Shown: positions 8,890 to 17,794 of the stretch, one piece after another | How the letters are laid out: every line of letters starts with the position of its first letter | Numbering within the stretch: position 1 is the first letter of the stretch | From: an uncultured Draconibacterium sp. | Lineage (GTDB): Bacteria > Bacteroidota > Bacteroidia > Bacteroidales > Prolixibacteraceae | Reading direction: 5' to 3' | NCBI GenBank assembly: GCA_947492175.1 | Contig: CANLMQ010000001.1 | Span: 124,001-188,000, forward strand | DNA: 64,000 bases | Position numbers and translations under genes: made by a program | The notes under the pieces: model-generated | Seen by the model: only the letters and a program-made list of their open reading frames with translations | What the model was told of the DNA's origin: nothing | The model's database searches: none

Positions 8890-9091
8890 GATATTAATTT
8901 TTTAAGTTGTTTTTATTTTTGTTTTCGCTCTTTTGACGCCACAATTTTTTATCGGTTACACTTTTAGATAATTATTTTTTGAGTTTTATTGATTTTACTT
9001 AAACACACAATTATAAACCACGTGTTATTCCGGAATAAAATTTTTCTTACTAATTTGTAACCGCTCACCTATTATTACGTCAAAAGAACAG

Positions 9092-9658
9092 ATGGAGCAA
9101 AAGGAGGATATCTATTATATTGAAAAAGTAAAAGCGGGTCAAACCAATTACTTTTCGTATATCGTTGAACGATACCAGGATATCGTTTTTTCAATTGCCC
9201 TGAAAGTTCTTAAAAATCGTGAAGATGCCGAAGAAATGGCACAGGAAAGTTTTATAAAAGCATACAAATCACTCCACACTTTTAAAGGAACTGCAAAATT
9301 TTCGACCTGGCTTTACCGTATAACTTACAACAATTGTATTTCAGAAGTCAGAAAACGTAAAATTCATTTTACATCAACAGTAGAAGTGGAAATAAAAGAC
9401 GAAACAACTGAAATTAACCTGGATGGAATACCGGAAGAAAACCAGGCAAAATGCATAAAAGAAGCACTAAAAAAACTTCCCGAAGAGGAATATACTCTGG
9501 TACTGCTTTACTACTTCGAAGAACAATCTATAGAAGAAATAAGCAAGGTTACCGGGCTCTCGGAAAGTAATACGAAAGTAAAATTGTTTAGAGCACGTAA
9601 AAAACTCTACAACATTTTAAACGAAATGATGAAAGACGAATTATACACCATATTATGA
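9092..9658 (+). CDS. ECF-type RNA polymerase sigma factor
   Basis: A 188-residue sigma-70 family protein. Region 2 (residues about 20-90) includes the DAEEMAQESFIKAYKSL motif and FSTWLYRITYNNCISEVRKRK. Region 4 (about 125-180) has the EEYTLVLLYYFEEQSIEEISKVTGLSESNTK helix-turn-helix. No region 1 or 3, as in ECF factors. The next gene overlaps its stop by 4 bp (ATGA) and encodes a membrane protein that is probably its anti-sigma factor. Confidence 0.93.
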   Translation: MEQKEDIYYIEKVKAGQTNYFSYIVERYQDIVFSIALKVLKNREDAEEMAQESFIKAYKSLHTFKGTAKFSTWLYRITYNNCISEVRKRKIHFTSTVEVEIKDETTEINLDGIPEENQAKCIKEALKKLPEEEYTLVLLYYFEEQSIEEISKVTGLSESNTKVKLFRARKKLYNILNEMMKDELYTIL

Positions 9659-10062
9659 ATGATTTAGAAGACATAAAATTACAGGCATTACTGCATAAAA
9701 TGAAGTTGGATTCTCCAGAGCCTAACTTTTCGGTACGGGTAATGAATAAAATCTTCGAAGAAAGCAATGCTTTGGAAAAGATCAAATCAGAAAAGATTTT
9801 AGGGAAAGGATTCTGGATTTTTATGCTGTTATTCGTTGTACTTATGGCTGCTGTTTTTATCCTGTACAACACCGGCATTCAACCCGAAAGCCAGATACCA
9901 AACCTGCTTCCTGAAGTAAGTAGTGAAGTAAGCACAAGTTATAATTCGTTTTTTAATAAGCTAACTGCGGCACCACTTGCCATCGGCGGAATTTTGGCTG
10001 CTTTCTCGGTACTCTTGTTCCTCGATCGTATAGTTAGTTCAAACAGCAAACTATTTTATTAG
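9655..10062 (+). CDS. Putative membrane anti-sigma factor
   Basis: A 135-residue protein whose start overlaps the ECF stop by 4 bp, indicating translational coupling. The N-terminal 50 residues are cytoplasmic in type (LQALLHKMKLDSPEPNFSVRVMNKIFEE), a pattern common in Bacteroidota anti-sigma-like proteins. Two hydrophobic segments follow (residues about 55-76 and 105-125). No zinc-binding HxxxCxxC motif is present, so it is not a ZAS-type factor. The role rests on position and topology. Confidence 0.75.
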   Translation: MNDLEDIKLQALLHKMKLDSPEPNFSVRVMNKIFEESNALEKIKSEKILGKGFWIFMLLFVVLMAAVFILYNTGIQPESQIPNLLPEVSSEVSTSYNSFFNKLTAAPLAIGGILAAFSVLLFLDRIVSSNSKLFY

Positions 10063-10080
10063 CAGATAAATAAACAACTA

Positions 10081-10130
10081 AAAAAAAACGTTCATTCTTA
10101 GATTTTAAGTCGAATGAGCGGTTCTTTTTT
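10081..10130. terminator. Bidirectional terminator
   Basis: CGTTCATTC at 10089-10097 pairs with GAATGAGCG at 10112-10120 (one G-U), flanked by eight A on the left and a T-rich run on the right. It lies between the convergent anti-sigma and YhhN-family genes. Confidence 0.7.
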
Positions 10131-10806
10131 ATTCGTATTGTTTTAATATTCCTTTCATAATCAGATACTGAGCTGCTATATAAGTTGTCATAATAAGAAG
10201 CCCTTCATAAGGAACAGGTATCAAAAAACGATTAATGGCAATTAATGCATCCGAACAAACAAAAAGCAGCGAACCGGTAAAAACCAAACTAAAACTAATG
10301 GGATGACCATTACCATATCTGTTTAGAGCCATCGACGACATTGTTAAAATAGCCACCAGGTAGATCAAAATGGCCACTTTCAGAATACTGTCTAAATTCG
10401 GAAACAAAAGAATATAAATAATCAGTCCGAAAGCGATGTATGGAGTAAGCCACGCGGGTTTCTTCTTCAGAAAAGGTTTTTTGCCCGATATGTTTATGGT
10501 TCGTAAAAAAAGGAAAACATAAAGCACCTGGGCTACCAAAAAAGAAGCAATGCCAAACACAAAATACAGAAACTCTCCTGAAAACATCATAAACAAATCG
10601 CCTAACCACGAAAATGCAAACCCGGTTACAGCGAGTTTTACAACCTGTTTATCAATACCTTTTGCAAAAAGCAGAAAATAGCCTGCAATCCACACCATTA
10701 TAAAAGGCTTAAAAATATGGTCAAGCCAGGCATATTGAAATAATTCTCCGGTTAAATCGCCTGCAACTATTATAAAAAAAAGAAAATGGAGTAGAATTTT
10801 TTTCAT
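10129..10806 (-). CDS. YhhN/TMEM86-family lysoplasmalogenase-like membrane protein
   Basis: A 225-residue polytopic protein with about eight hydrophobic helices. The polar motifs WLGDLFMMF (residues about 68-76) and SDALIAINRF (about 184-193), with acidic residues placed in helices, are typical of the YhhN family. Animal members hydrolyse the vinyl-ether bond of lysoplasmalogens; the bacterial role is less certain. Upstream it carries one copy of a repeated leader element (10840-10901). It is monocistronic. Confidence 0.82.
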   Translation of the reverse strand: MKKILLHFLFFIIVAGDLTGELFQYAWLDHIFKPFIMVWIAGYFLLFAKGIDKQVVKLAVTGFAFSWLGDLFMMFSGEFLYFVFGIASFLVAQVLYVFLFLRTINISGKKPFLKKKPAWLTPYIAFGLIIYILLFPNLDSILKVAILIYLVAILTMSSMALNRYGNGHPISFSLVFTGSLLFVCSDALIAINRFLIPVPYEGLLIMTTYIAAQYLIMKGILKQYE

Positions 10807-10839
10807 CTTATCAAAATTGCTTGTTTTCTAAGAAATAAG

Positions 10840-10901
10840 ATGGAACTCGCATGATTTCAGAATTAGCGTATATGTGAAAGATTTTCTCATGCTTGTTTCA
10901 T
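10840..10901 (-). repeat. Repeated leader element, copy C
   Basis: On the minus strand this 62-bp element starts ATGAAACAAGCATGA (10901 downward) and ends ATGCGAGTTCCAT (10852-10840). The ends form an imperfect inverted repeat. It lies 33 nt upstream of the ATG of the YhhN-family gene, in its direction of transcription. Related copies lie at 50335-50399, 50432-50493, 52432-52491 and 56439-56498. Confidence 0.75.
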
Positions 10902-11068
10902 TCGTCGGAATAAATCAGTTGGTATAAAAATAAGATTATTCCAATGAAAAACGAAATGACTGGTTAATTAAATAAACATAATCTACAGTAAATGCAAACC
11001 GCAAAGCCTTATCAAATTTAGAGTCTGATATACTGGAAAAAATATAACTATGGAATTTGGGATCTAAA

Positions 11069-12034
11069 TCAATAACACTCCTCAGCCATTAAAAATTCAC
11101 GAACATACTCTTTTACTCCATCCTCCAGCTCGACAAAAGGTTTAGCATATCCTATTTCTCTAAGCTTATTCACTTTTGCCTCGGTAAAATACTGGTAACG
11201 TCCTCTTAAATCAACAGGAGTATCCACAAACGAAATCTCCGGATTCAGACTCATACTATTAAAAACAGCTGTAGTTAAGTCGAGGAACGAACGAGCTTTT
11301 CCTGTTCCAACATTATAAATTCCGGAGTTTTTCTGATTTTCCATAAAAAACATCATAACATCAGCAATGTCCTCCACATAAATAAAATCGCGGCTTTGTT
11401 CACCGTCTTTATAATCTTTATGATGCGAACGGAACAACTGCATCTGTCCTGTTTCTTTTATAGTTTTAAAAGCATGAAGCACCACAGATGCCATTCTTCC
11501 TTTGTGATACTCGTTTGGCCCATAAACATTAAAGAATTTCATTCCGGCCCAAAATGGCGGCGTACGAAATTGTTTCAGTGCCCAAACATCAAAATCATGT
11601 TTCGACCATCCGTATAAATTTAAGGGGCGTAAATCGGAAATATGTTTGTGCGAATCAGAAAAACCCACTTCCCCATTTCCGTAGGTAGCCGCCGATGACG
11701 CATACAACAATGGCACCTGAATTTCGGAACAGATATTCCACAAACGCTGTGTATAGATTAAATTTAGTTGCTGATATATATCCGGCTCCTGACCAACAGT
11801 ATCAGTCCGGGCTCCGAGGTGAAAAATAAAATCAACATCCTGCGCATGTTTAATCAGCCATTTAAAGAATTCATCGCGATCGATAAATTTCCGATACTTT
11901 TTATGCAAAAGATTAAGATCTTTCCAGGGGTCGTCAAACTGGTCTACAAGAATAAGGTCCTTATATCCTGCCTTGTTAAGTTTTCCTACTAAATAACTAC
12001 CGATAAAGCCGGCTGCGCCTGTTACAACTATCAT
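11069..12034 (-). CDS. hldD: ADP-L-glycero-D-manno-heptose 6-epimerase
   Basis: A 321-residue short-chain dehydrogenase/epimerase of the RfaD/HldD type, which makes the heptose precursor of the LPS inner core. The NADP-binding GAAGFIG (residues 6-12) is at the N terminus. The catalytic triad fits Ser114 or Ser113 with Tyr141 and Lys145 (YGWSK). DLRPLNLYGWSKHDFD, FFNVYGPNEYHKGRMASV and the C-terminal RGRYQYFTEA segment are family-specific. Length matches the family. It stands alone, preceded by 330 bp without genes. Confidence 0.93.
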   Translation of the reverse strand: MIVVTGAAGFIGSYLVGKLNKAGYKDLILVDQFDDPWKDLNLLHKKYRKFIDRDEFFKWLIKHAQDVDFIFHLGARTDTVGQEPDIYQQLNLIYTQRLWNICSEIQVPLLYASSAATYGNGEVGFSDSHKHISDLRPLNLYGWSKHDFDVWALKQFRTPPFWAGMKFFNVYGPNEYHKGRMASVVLHAFKTIKETGQMQLFRSHHKDYKDGEQSRDFIYVEDIADVMMFFMENQKNSGIYNVGTGKARSFLDLTTAVFNSMSLNPEISFVDTPVDLRGRYQYFTEAKVNKLREIGYAKPFVELEDGVKEYVREFLMAEECY

Positions 12035-12364
12035 TTATAAACATGGTTTCGTTTGGTACAACAAAAAATAATGTTTTCTGAATAAAGTGGCTTTTAAACC
12101 AAGAACTCCGGCCACTGTTTTTTATTGTACGAAGCGCAAAATAAATTTAACTTTTTTAAATAGACAAGAATATCTTCCCGAACCAGGGTAATAATATCAT
12201 TCTTAGTTTTTTCTTTATATATAGAACTAGTTACATCATTTCTTCACAACCAGAAAACAACCACTTATAATTTCCTGATTATCTAATGTTGAATAGACAG
12301 ATACAAATGCATTGGAAAAATTTTAGACAAAGTGTTTTTTGGGTAAAAAAAATATGTTTACGAT
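12035..12364. other. Intergenic region between mqnB and hldD
   Basis: 330 bp of AT-rich DNA upstream of hldD and downstream of mqnB. It should carry the hldD promoter, but no full -33/-7 match was found. Short ORFs here lack start signals and similarity. Nothing else was seen. Confidence 0.5.
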
Positions 12365-13051
12365 TTAATTTACCGGGACCAATAAGTTTTTTATTATTCT
12401 GAGTACTGCTTCCTTTAAATTTTCGAGGGCCAGTGGGATATCCCATTTTGACGAATCGCGTGGTTCGACATAATTTGAAACGGAACGAATCTGGTAACAC
12501 TTTACACCAAACCAGCTACAAACATAAAGAACTGCTGCTCCTTCCATCGATTCAATGTGAGCGGAAAATTTGCTTTGTATCTCCGCAATGCTCGATTTGC
12601 GGCCACAACTTTTATTGGTAGTAATTCCACGAACTTTTTTCAGATCCATTTTACCATTCGAATTGGATGTTTTTAAAATCCCGTGTTGAAAGGGATATTC
12701 ATCCACTTTCATAAAACCTGATTCAAAAAGTGTAAGAAATTCATCTTGTTTTTCAATTCCAAGGTCAGCAAATTCTTCAGAAACAACACTTACCACTTCT
12801 CCAATTTTTAGTTCTGAAGTTAAGCTTCCTGCAAGTCCGATATTCAGAACCAGATCATATTTGTTTTCGTGTAAAGTATTCGTTAAATGAAAAGTAGTAA
12901 ACGTAGTACCAATTCCGGTAATTAAAATATCTATTTCGTTCCCGTTTAGCCGGTACACTTTTAATAAATGGCTCTTTTCGTCTACCTTTTCCAATTCGTC
13001 AACCAGCAATTTTACCTCCATCCAGGTAGCTGCAACTATCAAAATCTTCAT
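12365..13051 (-). CDS. mqnB: Futalosine hydrolase
   Basis: A 228-residue nucleoside phosphorylase-like protein of the MTA/SAH nucleosidase fold. It has ITGIGTTFTTFHLTNTL near residue 50, NIGLAGSL near 90 (typical GxAGxL) and the ESMEGAAVLYVCSWFGV motif near 167, where Glu and Asp-type residues bind the ribose. Phe and Cys substitutions here fit futalosine hydrolase rather than MTAN. The enzyme removes hypoxanthine from futalosine in the alternative menaquinone pathway, so the host probably respires with menaquinone made this way. No other mqn genes are in the window. Confidence 0.85.
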   Translation of the reverse strand: MKILIVAATWMEVKLLVDELEKVDEKSHLLKVYRLNGNEIDILITGIGTTFTTFHLTNTLHENKYDLVLNIGLAGSLTSELKIGEVVSVVSEEFADLGIEKQDEFLTLFESGFMKVDEYPFQHGILKTSNSNGKMDLKKVRGITTNKSCGRKSSIAEIQSKFSAHIESMEGAAVLYVCSWFGVKCYQIRSVSNYVEPRDSSKWDIPLALENLKEAVLRIIKNLLVPVN

Positions 13052-13157
13052 ATCTTCAAAATTGTCAATATTCCTTTATTTAAGAAATCATCTATCCTTT
13101 CATACTGATTTTCTGAAAAAAAGTTAATCTTTGTACCGAATTTTAATCGACAATTAC

Positions 13158-13781
13158 ATGTGTTCACCAAAATACGATGATTCGAGGGGGTACGAAAGAA
13201 TTGATGTTTTTAACGATGAAGCAACCCTGAAACTTTCAGAACATTACAAAAAGATTTTAGAAATAGTTGGTGAAGATTCTTCGCGCGAAGGATTACTAAA
13301 AACTCCGGAAAGAGTTGGTAAAGCCATGCAGTTTCTGCTACAAGGCTACAAAACCGACCCGGTTGAAATATTAAAATCTGCCATGTTTAAAGAAAATTAC
13401 CGGCAAATGGTAATTGTAAAAGACATTGAAATCTTCTCGATGTGTGAACACCACATGTTACCGTTTATTGGTAAAGCACATGTTGCTTACATCCCCAATG
13501 GCACTATTACCGGATTAAGTAAAATTGCCAGGGTGGTTGATGTTTTTGCACGAAGACTCCAGGTTCAGGAAAGATTAACCATGCAGATTAAAGATTGTAT
13601 TCAGGACACTCTTAAACCACTTGGAGTTGCTGTGGTAATTGAAGCACAACACCTTTGTATGCAAATGCGCGGAATACAAAAGCAACACTCAATAACCACC
13701 ACTTCCGATTTTACAGGAGCTTTTCAGAAAGTAGCAACACGCGAGGAATTTATTAAACTGATTAGTTCGAAACTGAGTTAA
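13158..13781 (+). CDS. folE: GTP cyclohydrolase I
   Basis: A 207-residue enzyme converting GTP to 7,8-dihydroneopterin triphosphate, the first step of tetrahydrofolate synthesis. Zinc ligands are Cys96 and His99 (FSMCEHHMLPF) and Cys167 (QHLCMQMRG). The GLSKIARVVDVFARRLQVQERLT and REGLLKTPERVGKAM motifs are intact. I chose the ATG at 13158. An in-frame TTG at 13131 would add nine residues, but it lies on a sequence (TTAATCTTTGTACC) that looks like a -7 promoter element with its start site. The gene is divergent from mqnB. Confidence 0.95.
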   Translation: MCSPKYDDSRGYERIDVFNDEATLKLSEHYKKILEIVGEDSSREGLLKTPERVGKAMQFLLQGYKTDPVEILKSAMFKENYRQMVIVKDIEIFSMCEHHMLPFIGKAHVAYIPNGTITGLSKIARVVDVFARRLQVQERLTMQIKDCIQDTLKPLGVAVVIEAQHLCMQMRGIQKQHSITTTSDFTGAFQKVATREEFIKLISSKLS

Positions 13782-13798
13782 TATTTTTAGAATTATAA

Positions 13799-14917
13799 CT
13801 ATAAAAATTCGATACAAACCGGACTTGGCAATTCAATCTTTTTCCCTGTAAACTCAGGAATTCCGTTTGATTTATTTATTTTAAATACGGTAATATCGTT
13901 GCTTTTTTGATTCGCCACCAACATCCAGTTACCATCAGGCGTAATTCTAAAGTTGCGCGGCCAGTTACCTTCCACCGAAACTGTTCCGACACTTTCCAGG
14001 GTTTGATCTTTTGAATTCACTTCAAAAACTGCAATGGAATTGTGCCCCCGATTCGAACCATACAAATATTTTCCGTCAGCTGAAATATGAATATCAGCAC
14101 AATAGCTCTTATCGCTGTAATCACGCGGCAGCGTTGAAATATTCTGAAACACATTCCATTTCTCCTTTCCTTTTTGAATGGCAGTAATCGTTGAATTCAA
14201 CTCATTAATTACATAAATCACTTTTCCGTTGGGGTGAAACTCAAAATGTCTTGGTCCAGCACCTGCTTCCATTCCTACAAAATTCTGATTCGGGCTTATT
14301 AGTTCTCCATTCTCCAGCTTATAAATATTTAACAGATCAGTTCCCAGATCGGCACTAAAAACTTCATTGCCAAAAGGAGAAAATCGAATAGAATGAGCAT
14401 GAGGTACTTGCTGACGTGATTTATCTGCACTCAACCCTTTGTTAATTATTATGCTGGCTGGCTCCTGTAAACTACCATCAGAATTAACCGGGAAAAGCGA
14501 CGTTGTTCCGCCTCCGTATGTTGCAATTGCCACAAATTTACCGTCGGGCGAAACATCAACATAACAAGGATCATTACCATTGGAAGCCTGTTTATTCAAA
14601 AACTCCAGATTTCCGTTCTCCACAACTTTATAAGCACAAACATATCCTCCGGTCTTTTCAACTTCAACCGGCACCCTTGTTACCACATACAAATATTTCT
14701 TATCCGGCGATAAGCACAAATAGTTAGGATTATCGCTCCCCTTAAAAACTTTTGTCAATTCCACATCTCCCGATTCCATATTAAAACTGCACAAATAAAA
14801 TCCTTCAGCACCTTCCGAAGTAAAAGTTCCCACATAAAATGTTTGCTGACTTTTGCTTTGACTAAGTACCACTGAAGAAAACAAGAGGGCAATAAGAATC
14901 AAAATATATTGTTTCAT
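13799..14917 (-). CDS. Secreted lactonase-family beta-propeller (6-phosphogluconolactonase-like)
   Basis: A 372-residue protein with a signal peptide (residues 1-19, ending VVLSQ) and a seven-bladed propeller of the YbhE/Pgl type. Blades carry repeats such as YLCLSPDKKYLYVV, CYVDVSPDGKFVAIATYGGG, HAHSIRFSPFGNEVFSADLG and GPRHFEFHPNGKVIYVINE. E. coli Pgl is cytoplasmic and acts on 6-phosphogluconolactone. The export signal here argues for a different lactone or sugar substrate in the periplasm. No sugar genes adjoin it. Confidence 0.85.
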   Translation of the reverse strand: MKQYILILIALLFSSVVLSQSKSQQTFYVGTFTSEGAEGFYLCSFNMESGDVELTKVFKGSDNPNYLCLSPDKKYLYVVTRVPVEVEKTGGYVCAYKVVENGNLEFLNKQASNGNDPCYVDVSPDGKFVAIATYGGGTTSLFPVNSDGSLQEPASIIINKGLSADKSRQQVPHAHSIRFSPFGNEVFSADLGTDLLNIYKLENGELISPNQNFVGMEAGAGPRHFEFHPNGKVIYVINELNSTITAIQKGKEKWNVFQNISTLPRDYSDKSYCADIHISADGKYLYGSNRGHNSIAVFEVNSKDQTLESVGTVSVEGNWPRNFRITPDGNWMLVANQKSNDITVFKINKSNGIPEFTGKKIELPSPVCIEFL

Positions 14918-14960
14918 AATTTTTAAAGTTTATTTTTATACGAATATAAAACGAAAACAA

Positions 14961-15197
14961 ATGAAAACACCTGTTATTGCAGAAAAAGCACCCAAAATGC
15001 TCTTGCTTGAACCCGGTACATACTTTTGGTGCGCATGCGGAAAAAGCAAAAACCAACCCTTTTGCGATGGCTCACACCGGGGATCGGAATTTACGCCTGT
15101 TGCTTTTAAGATTGAGGAGAAAAAGAGCGTATGGCTTTGCCAGTGCAAACATTCAAAAAATAAACCTTATTGCGATGGTACACACAAAACATTATAA
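14961..15197 (+). CDS. CDGSH iron-sulfur domain protein
   Basis: A 78-residue protein with two CDGSH zinc-finger-like motifs, each binding a [2Fe-2S] cluster by three Cys and one His: CACGKSKNQPFCDGSH (residues about 28-43) and CQCKHSKNKPYCDGTH (about 60-75). It is of the bacterial tandem type without a membrane anchor. Such proteins are thought to act in iron or redox homeostasis, with no assigned reaction. It is divergent from the lactonase gene by 43 bp and convergent with the flavin reductase-rubredoxin gene. Confidence 0.93.
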   Translation: MKTPVIAEKAPKMLLLEPGTYFWCACGKSKNQPFCDGSHRGSEFTPVAFKIEEKKSVWLCQCKHSKNKPYCDGTHKTL

Positions 15198-15227
15198 CCA
15201 GATACTATTTCAAAAATAACCCGAAAC

Positions 15228-15971
15228 CTACGAAACTTTACTAAAAAAATCTTTGTCGGCATTACAAATCGGACATCTGTAATCTTCAGGCAAATCTTCA
15301 AAAGCCGTTCCGGGAGGTATTCCTGCCGAAGGATCTCCTTCTTCGGGGTCGTACTGATATCCACAAATATTGCATGAATAAATGCCATCGCCGCTTTCTT
15401 TTTCCTGAACTGCTGCTTCCGATTCTTCCTCTGCGAATTCAACTTCCGGTTCATCACCCAATTTATCCGGATCAATGTAGGTTGGTGCATTTTTGGGCGA
15501 ACGCATTTTATATTTTAAATGATAATATGCATAAGTTAACGGTTCCTCATTTGATAACACGTCACCATCAACCACCTCGGCAATTATCAGGTAATGCGAA
15601 CCAACATCCAGCGAGTCCAACACTTCACAGTCGAACCATGCAACCGATGAATCTGTAACAATTGGAGCACCTGTTTTTGCTGTTCTGGTTTCAACTCCCT
15701 GAAATTTATTGAAATCGGCTCCCGACATAAAACCAAACTTCCCGATAAGCGATGTATCTACCTCTTTTTTCAGAATCGAGATCGAAAATTTTTTACTGTT
15801 GAGTATCTTACTGGCCGAATAATTATCTTTATTACAACTAATGGCAATTTTCGAAGGCTCCGCTGTTATCTGAAATGCTGTATTTGCAATATACCCCACT
15901 TTTTCTCCTTCAAACTCGGTAGCAATTATATATAATCCGTATGATAATTTATGAAATGCTGCGTAATTCAT
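15228..15971 (-). CDS. Flavin reductase-rubredoxin fusion (high-molecular-weight rubredoxin type)
   Basis: A 247-residue two-domain protein. Residues about 1-155 form a flavin reductase-like FMN-binding domain (YIANTAFQITAEPSKIAISCNKDN, HYLIIAEVVDGD). A Glu-rich linker (about 175-195) leads to a complete rubredoxin with the iron-binding pairs CNICGY and CPICNADKDFF. The arrangement matches Hrb of Moorella, an electron donor to flavodiiron proteins that reduce oxygen or NO. That suggests an oxygen-defence role in an anaerobe. No flavodiiron gene lies in the window. Confidence 0.9.
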   Translation of the reverse strand: MNYAAFHKLSYGLYIIATEFEGEKVGYIANTAFQITAEPSKIAISCNKDNYSASKILNSKKFSISILKKEVDTSLIGKFGFMSGADFNKFQGVETRTAKTGAPIVTDSSVAWFDCEVLDSLDVGSHYLIIAEVVDGDVLSNEEPLTYAYYHLKYKMRSPKNAPTYIDPDKLGDEPEVEFAEEESEAAVQEKESGDGIYSCNICGYQYDPEEGDPSAGIPPGTAFEDLPEDYRCPICNADKDFFSKVS

Positions 15972-16369
15972 ACTATTGTCTGTTTATATTTTATTCACTA
16001 TAAACTTATAAATATTAGTTTACAATAATTTCATTAAATACCATTTATTTGTGCCACAAACAACAATATTTTGCACCAAATCTCCAATTAGCCACCTCCT
16101 CTAATTCTCTTCAATAGTATTCTTTTCATGTGTTCTTTATGCCTTTCACACAAACCGACCTGATATTAAACAGATAGTTCGTTTTTCTCAACTCAAAACC
16201 GCTAAAAACAAACTGTTAAGAAATAATTTTACATATTATTTCTTTCCGCCAAAAATCAACCGATATTTTTAATATGGGAAAGTCTAGTTGATTTTTTCCA
16301 TATTTTGGACATTTATTTTGTTTCATATTATTTTTTAACTACATTTAAAACCTCTAAATACGATAACTT
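15972..16369. other. Intergenic region upstream of the sigma54 activator gene
   Basis: 398 bp of AT-rich DNA between divergent genes. It contains an imperfect inverted repeat, AATATGGGAA (16271-16280) with TTCCATATT (16296-16304), about 65 bp upstream of the regulator start, a possible operator. No sigma54 -24/-12 site was found on either strand. Confidence 0.4.
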
Positions 16370-17728
16370 ATGACCAACCAAAAAATCAAGAAACAATACA
16401 AAGTATTTATTGTAGAAGATAACGTACTTTATGCTCGGGTGTTAAAAAAACAATTGCTCGACGATCAGTTGCAGGTAAAAGTATTCCATAACGGAACTGA
16501 CTTCATTAATTGCATGCACGAAAAACCGGATGTAGTAACACTCGACTACACACTTCCGGACATGACAGGAAAGGAAGTTCTTGCCAAAATACAGGAAAAG
16601 CTGCCTAGCACGCAGGTTATTGTAATTTCGGCACAAGATAATATCAGCACTGCCATTGAACTGATGAAAAACGGTGCTTACGATTACATTATGAAGGCTC
16701 CCGACACCCGGGAAAAGCTAAGCAACATCATTAAAAACATATATAAAACCGATCAGTTAAAAACAGAAAATATTATTCTGAAAGATGCGGTTAAAGAAAA
16801 ATACAATTTTAAAAACCTGATAAAAGGAAACAGCCGCGAAATTGATCATGTTTTTGAATTAATGAACAAAGCTACGCAAACCAATATCTCGGTTTCCATT
16901 TCTGGAGAAACCGGAACAGGAAAAGAATTGGTTGCAAAAGGCATCCATTTTAATTCAAAAAGGAGTGCAAAACCTTTTGTTGCGGTGAATGTTTCTGCTA
17001 TTCCCGACGGCTTGATTGAGAGTGAATTATTTGGTCATGAAAAAGGGGCATTTACCGGAGCCGACTTCAAAAAAATCGGGAAATTTGAGTTAGCCAACGG
17101 AGGTACATTATTTTTAGATGAGATTGCCGACCTGAACCTGAATCTGCAAGCCAAATTACTTCGTGTAATTCAGGAACGCGAATTGGTACGGCTTGGAGGC
17201 AATGATACCATCCCACTTGATGTGCGAATAATAACAGCAACACACAAAAATCTGGCAGCCCTCTCGGGAGATGAGCAATTCAGACAAGATTTATACTACC
17301 GGTTACTTGGTCTTCCCATTGAAATACCACCTTTACGCCAAAGAGGAAACGACAAAATATTACTGGCGAAGTTTTTTGTTGATGAGTTCTGTAAAGAAAA
17401 TGACATGAAACCTAAAACAATTAGCAGCGAAGCCAAACAAATGCTTTTATCCTATCATTATCCGGGAAATATCCGCGAATTAAAGGCCATAATGGAACTC
17501 GCTTGTGTTATGTGTACCCGTGATGTGATTAAACCCAGCCATCTGAACATGAATATTGACGAAAGCGTTCAAAACCTTCTGGCTTCGGAAAAAACTCTTG
17601 AGGAATACAACAACGAAATTGTTAAGTTCTTCTTGAACAAATACAACCAGAATGTACGTTTGGTAGCCTCGAAACTGGGCATCGGCAAATCCACCATTTA
17701 CCGCATGTTACAAAAAGACATGAATTAG
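16370..17728 (+). CDS. Sigma54-dependent response regulator (NtrC family)
   Basis: A 452-residue regulator with three domains. The receiver (residues about 10-125) has acidic pocket Glu16-Asp17 and phosphoacceptor Asp59. The AAA+ domain (about 145-385) has Walker A GETGTGKE (179-186), the sigma54-contact loop GAFTGA (226-231) and Walker B FLDE (248-251). A Fis-type HTH ends the protein (VRLVASKLGIGKSTIYRML). All parts needed for ATP-driven sigma54 activation are intact. There is no histidine kinase gene beside it and no sigma54 promoter was seen nearby, so its partner and targets are elsewhere. Confidence 0.94.
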   Translation: MTNQKIKKQYKVFIVEDNVLYARVLKKQLLDDQLQVKVFHNGTDFINCMHEKPDVVTLDYTLPDMTGKEVLAKIQEKLPSTQVIVISAQDNISTAIELMKNGAYDYIMKAPDTREKLSNIIKNIYKTDQLKTENIILKDAVKEKYNFKNLIKGNSREIDHVFELMNKATQTNISVSISGETGTGKELVAKGIHFNSKRSAKPFVAVNVSAIPDGLIESELFGHEKGAFTGADFKKIGKFELANGGTLFLDEIADLNLNLQAKLLRVIQERELVRLGGNDTIPLDVRIITATHKNLAALSGDEQFRQDLYYRLLGLPIEIPPLRQRGNDKILLAKFFVDEFCKENDMKPKTISSEAKQMLLSYHYPGNIRELKAIMELACVMCTRDVIKPSHLNMNIDESVQNLLASEKTLEEYNNEIVKFFLNKYNQNVRLVASKLGIGKSTIYRMLQKDMN

Positions 17729-17739
17729 AAAACAAGCAT

Positions 17740-17776
17740 AAAAAAATCCCGGCCAATTCTGACCGGGATTTTTTCT
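17740..17776. terminator. Terminator between the sigma54 activator gene and fabD
   Basis: AAAAAATCCCGG at 17741-17752 pairs with CCGGGATTTTTT at 17763-17774 around a 10-nt loop, with A and T runs. It serves both convergent genes. Confidence 0.88.
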
Positions 17777-17794
17777 TTTATACTATAAAATGAA

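Noticed and set aside
13131..13157. TTG start of folE at 13131
   Set aside because: It overlaps a -7 promoter-like sequence, and the ATG at 13158 gives a normal GTP cyclohydrolase N terminus.
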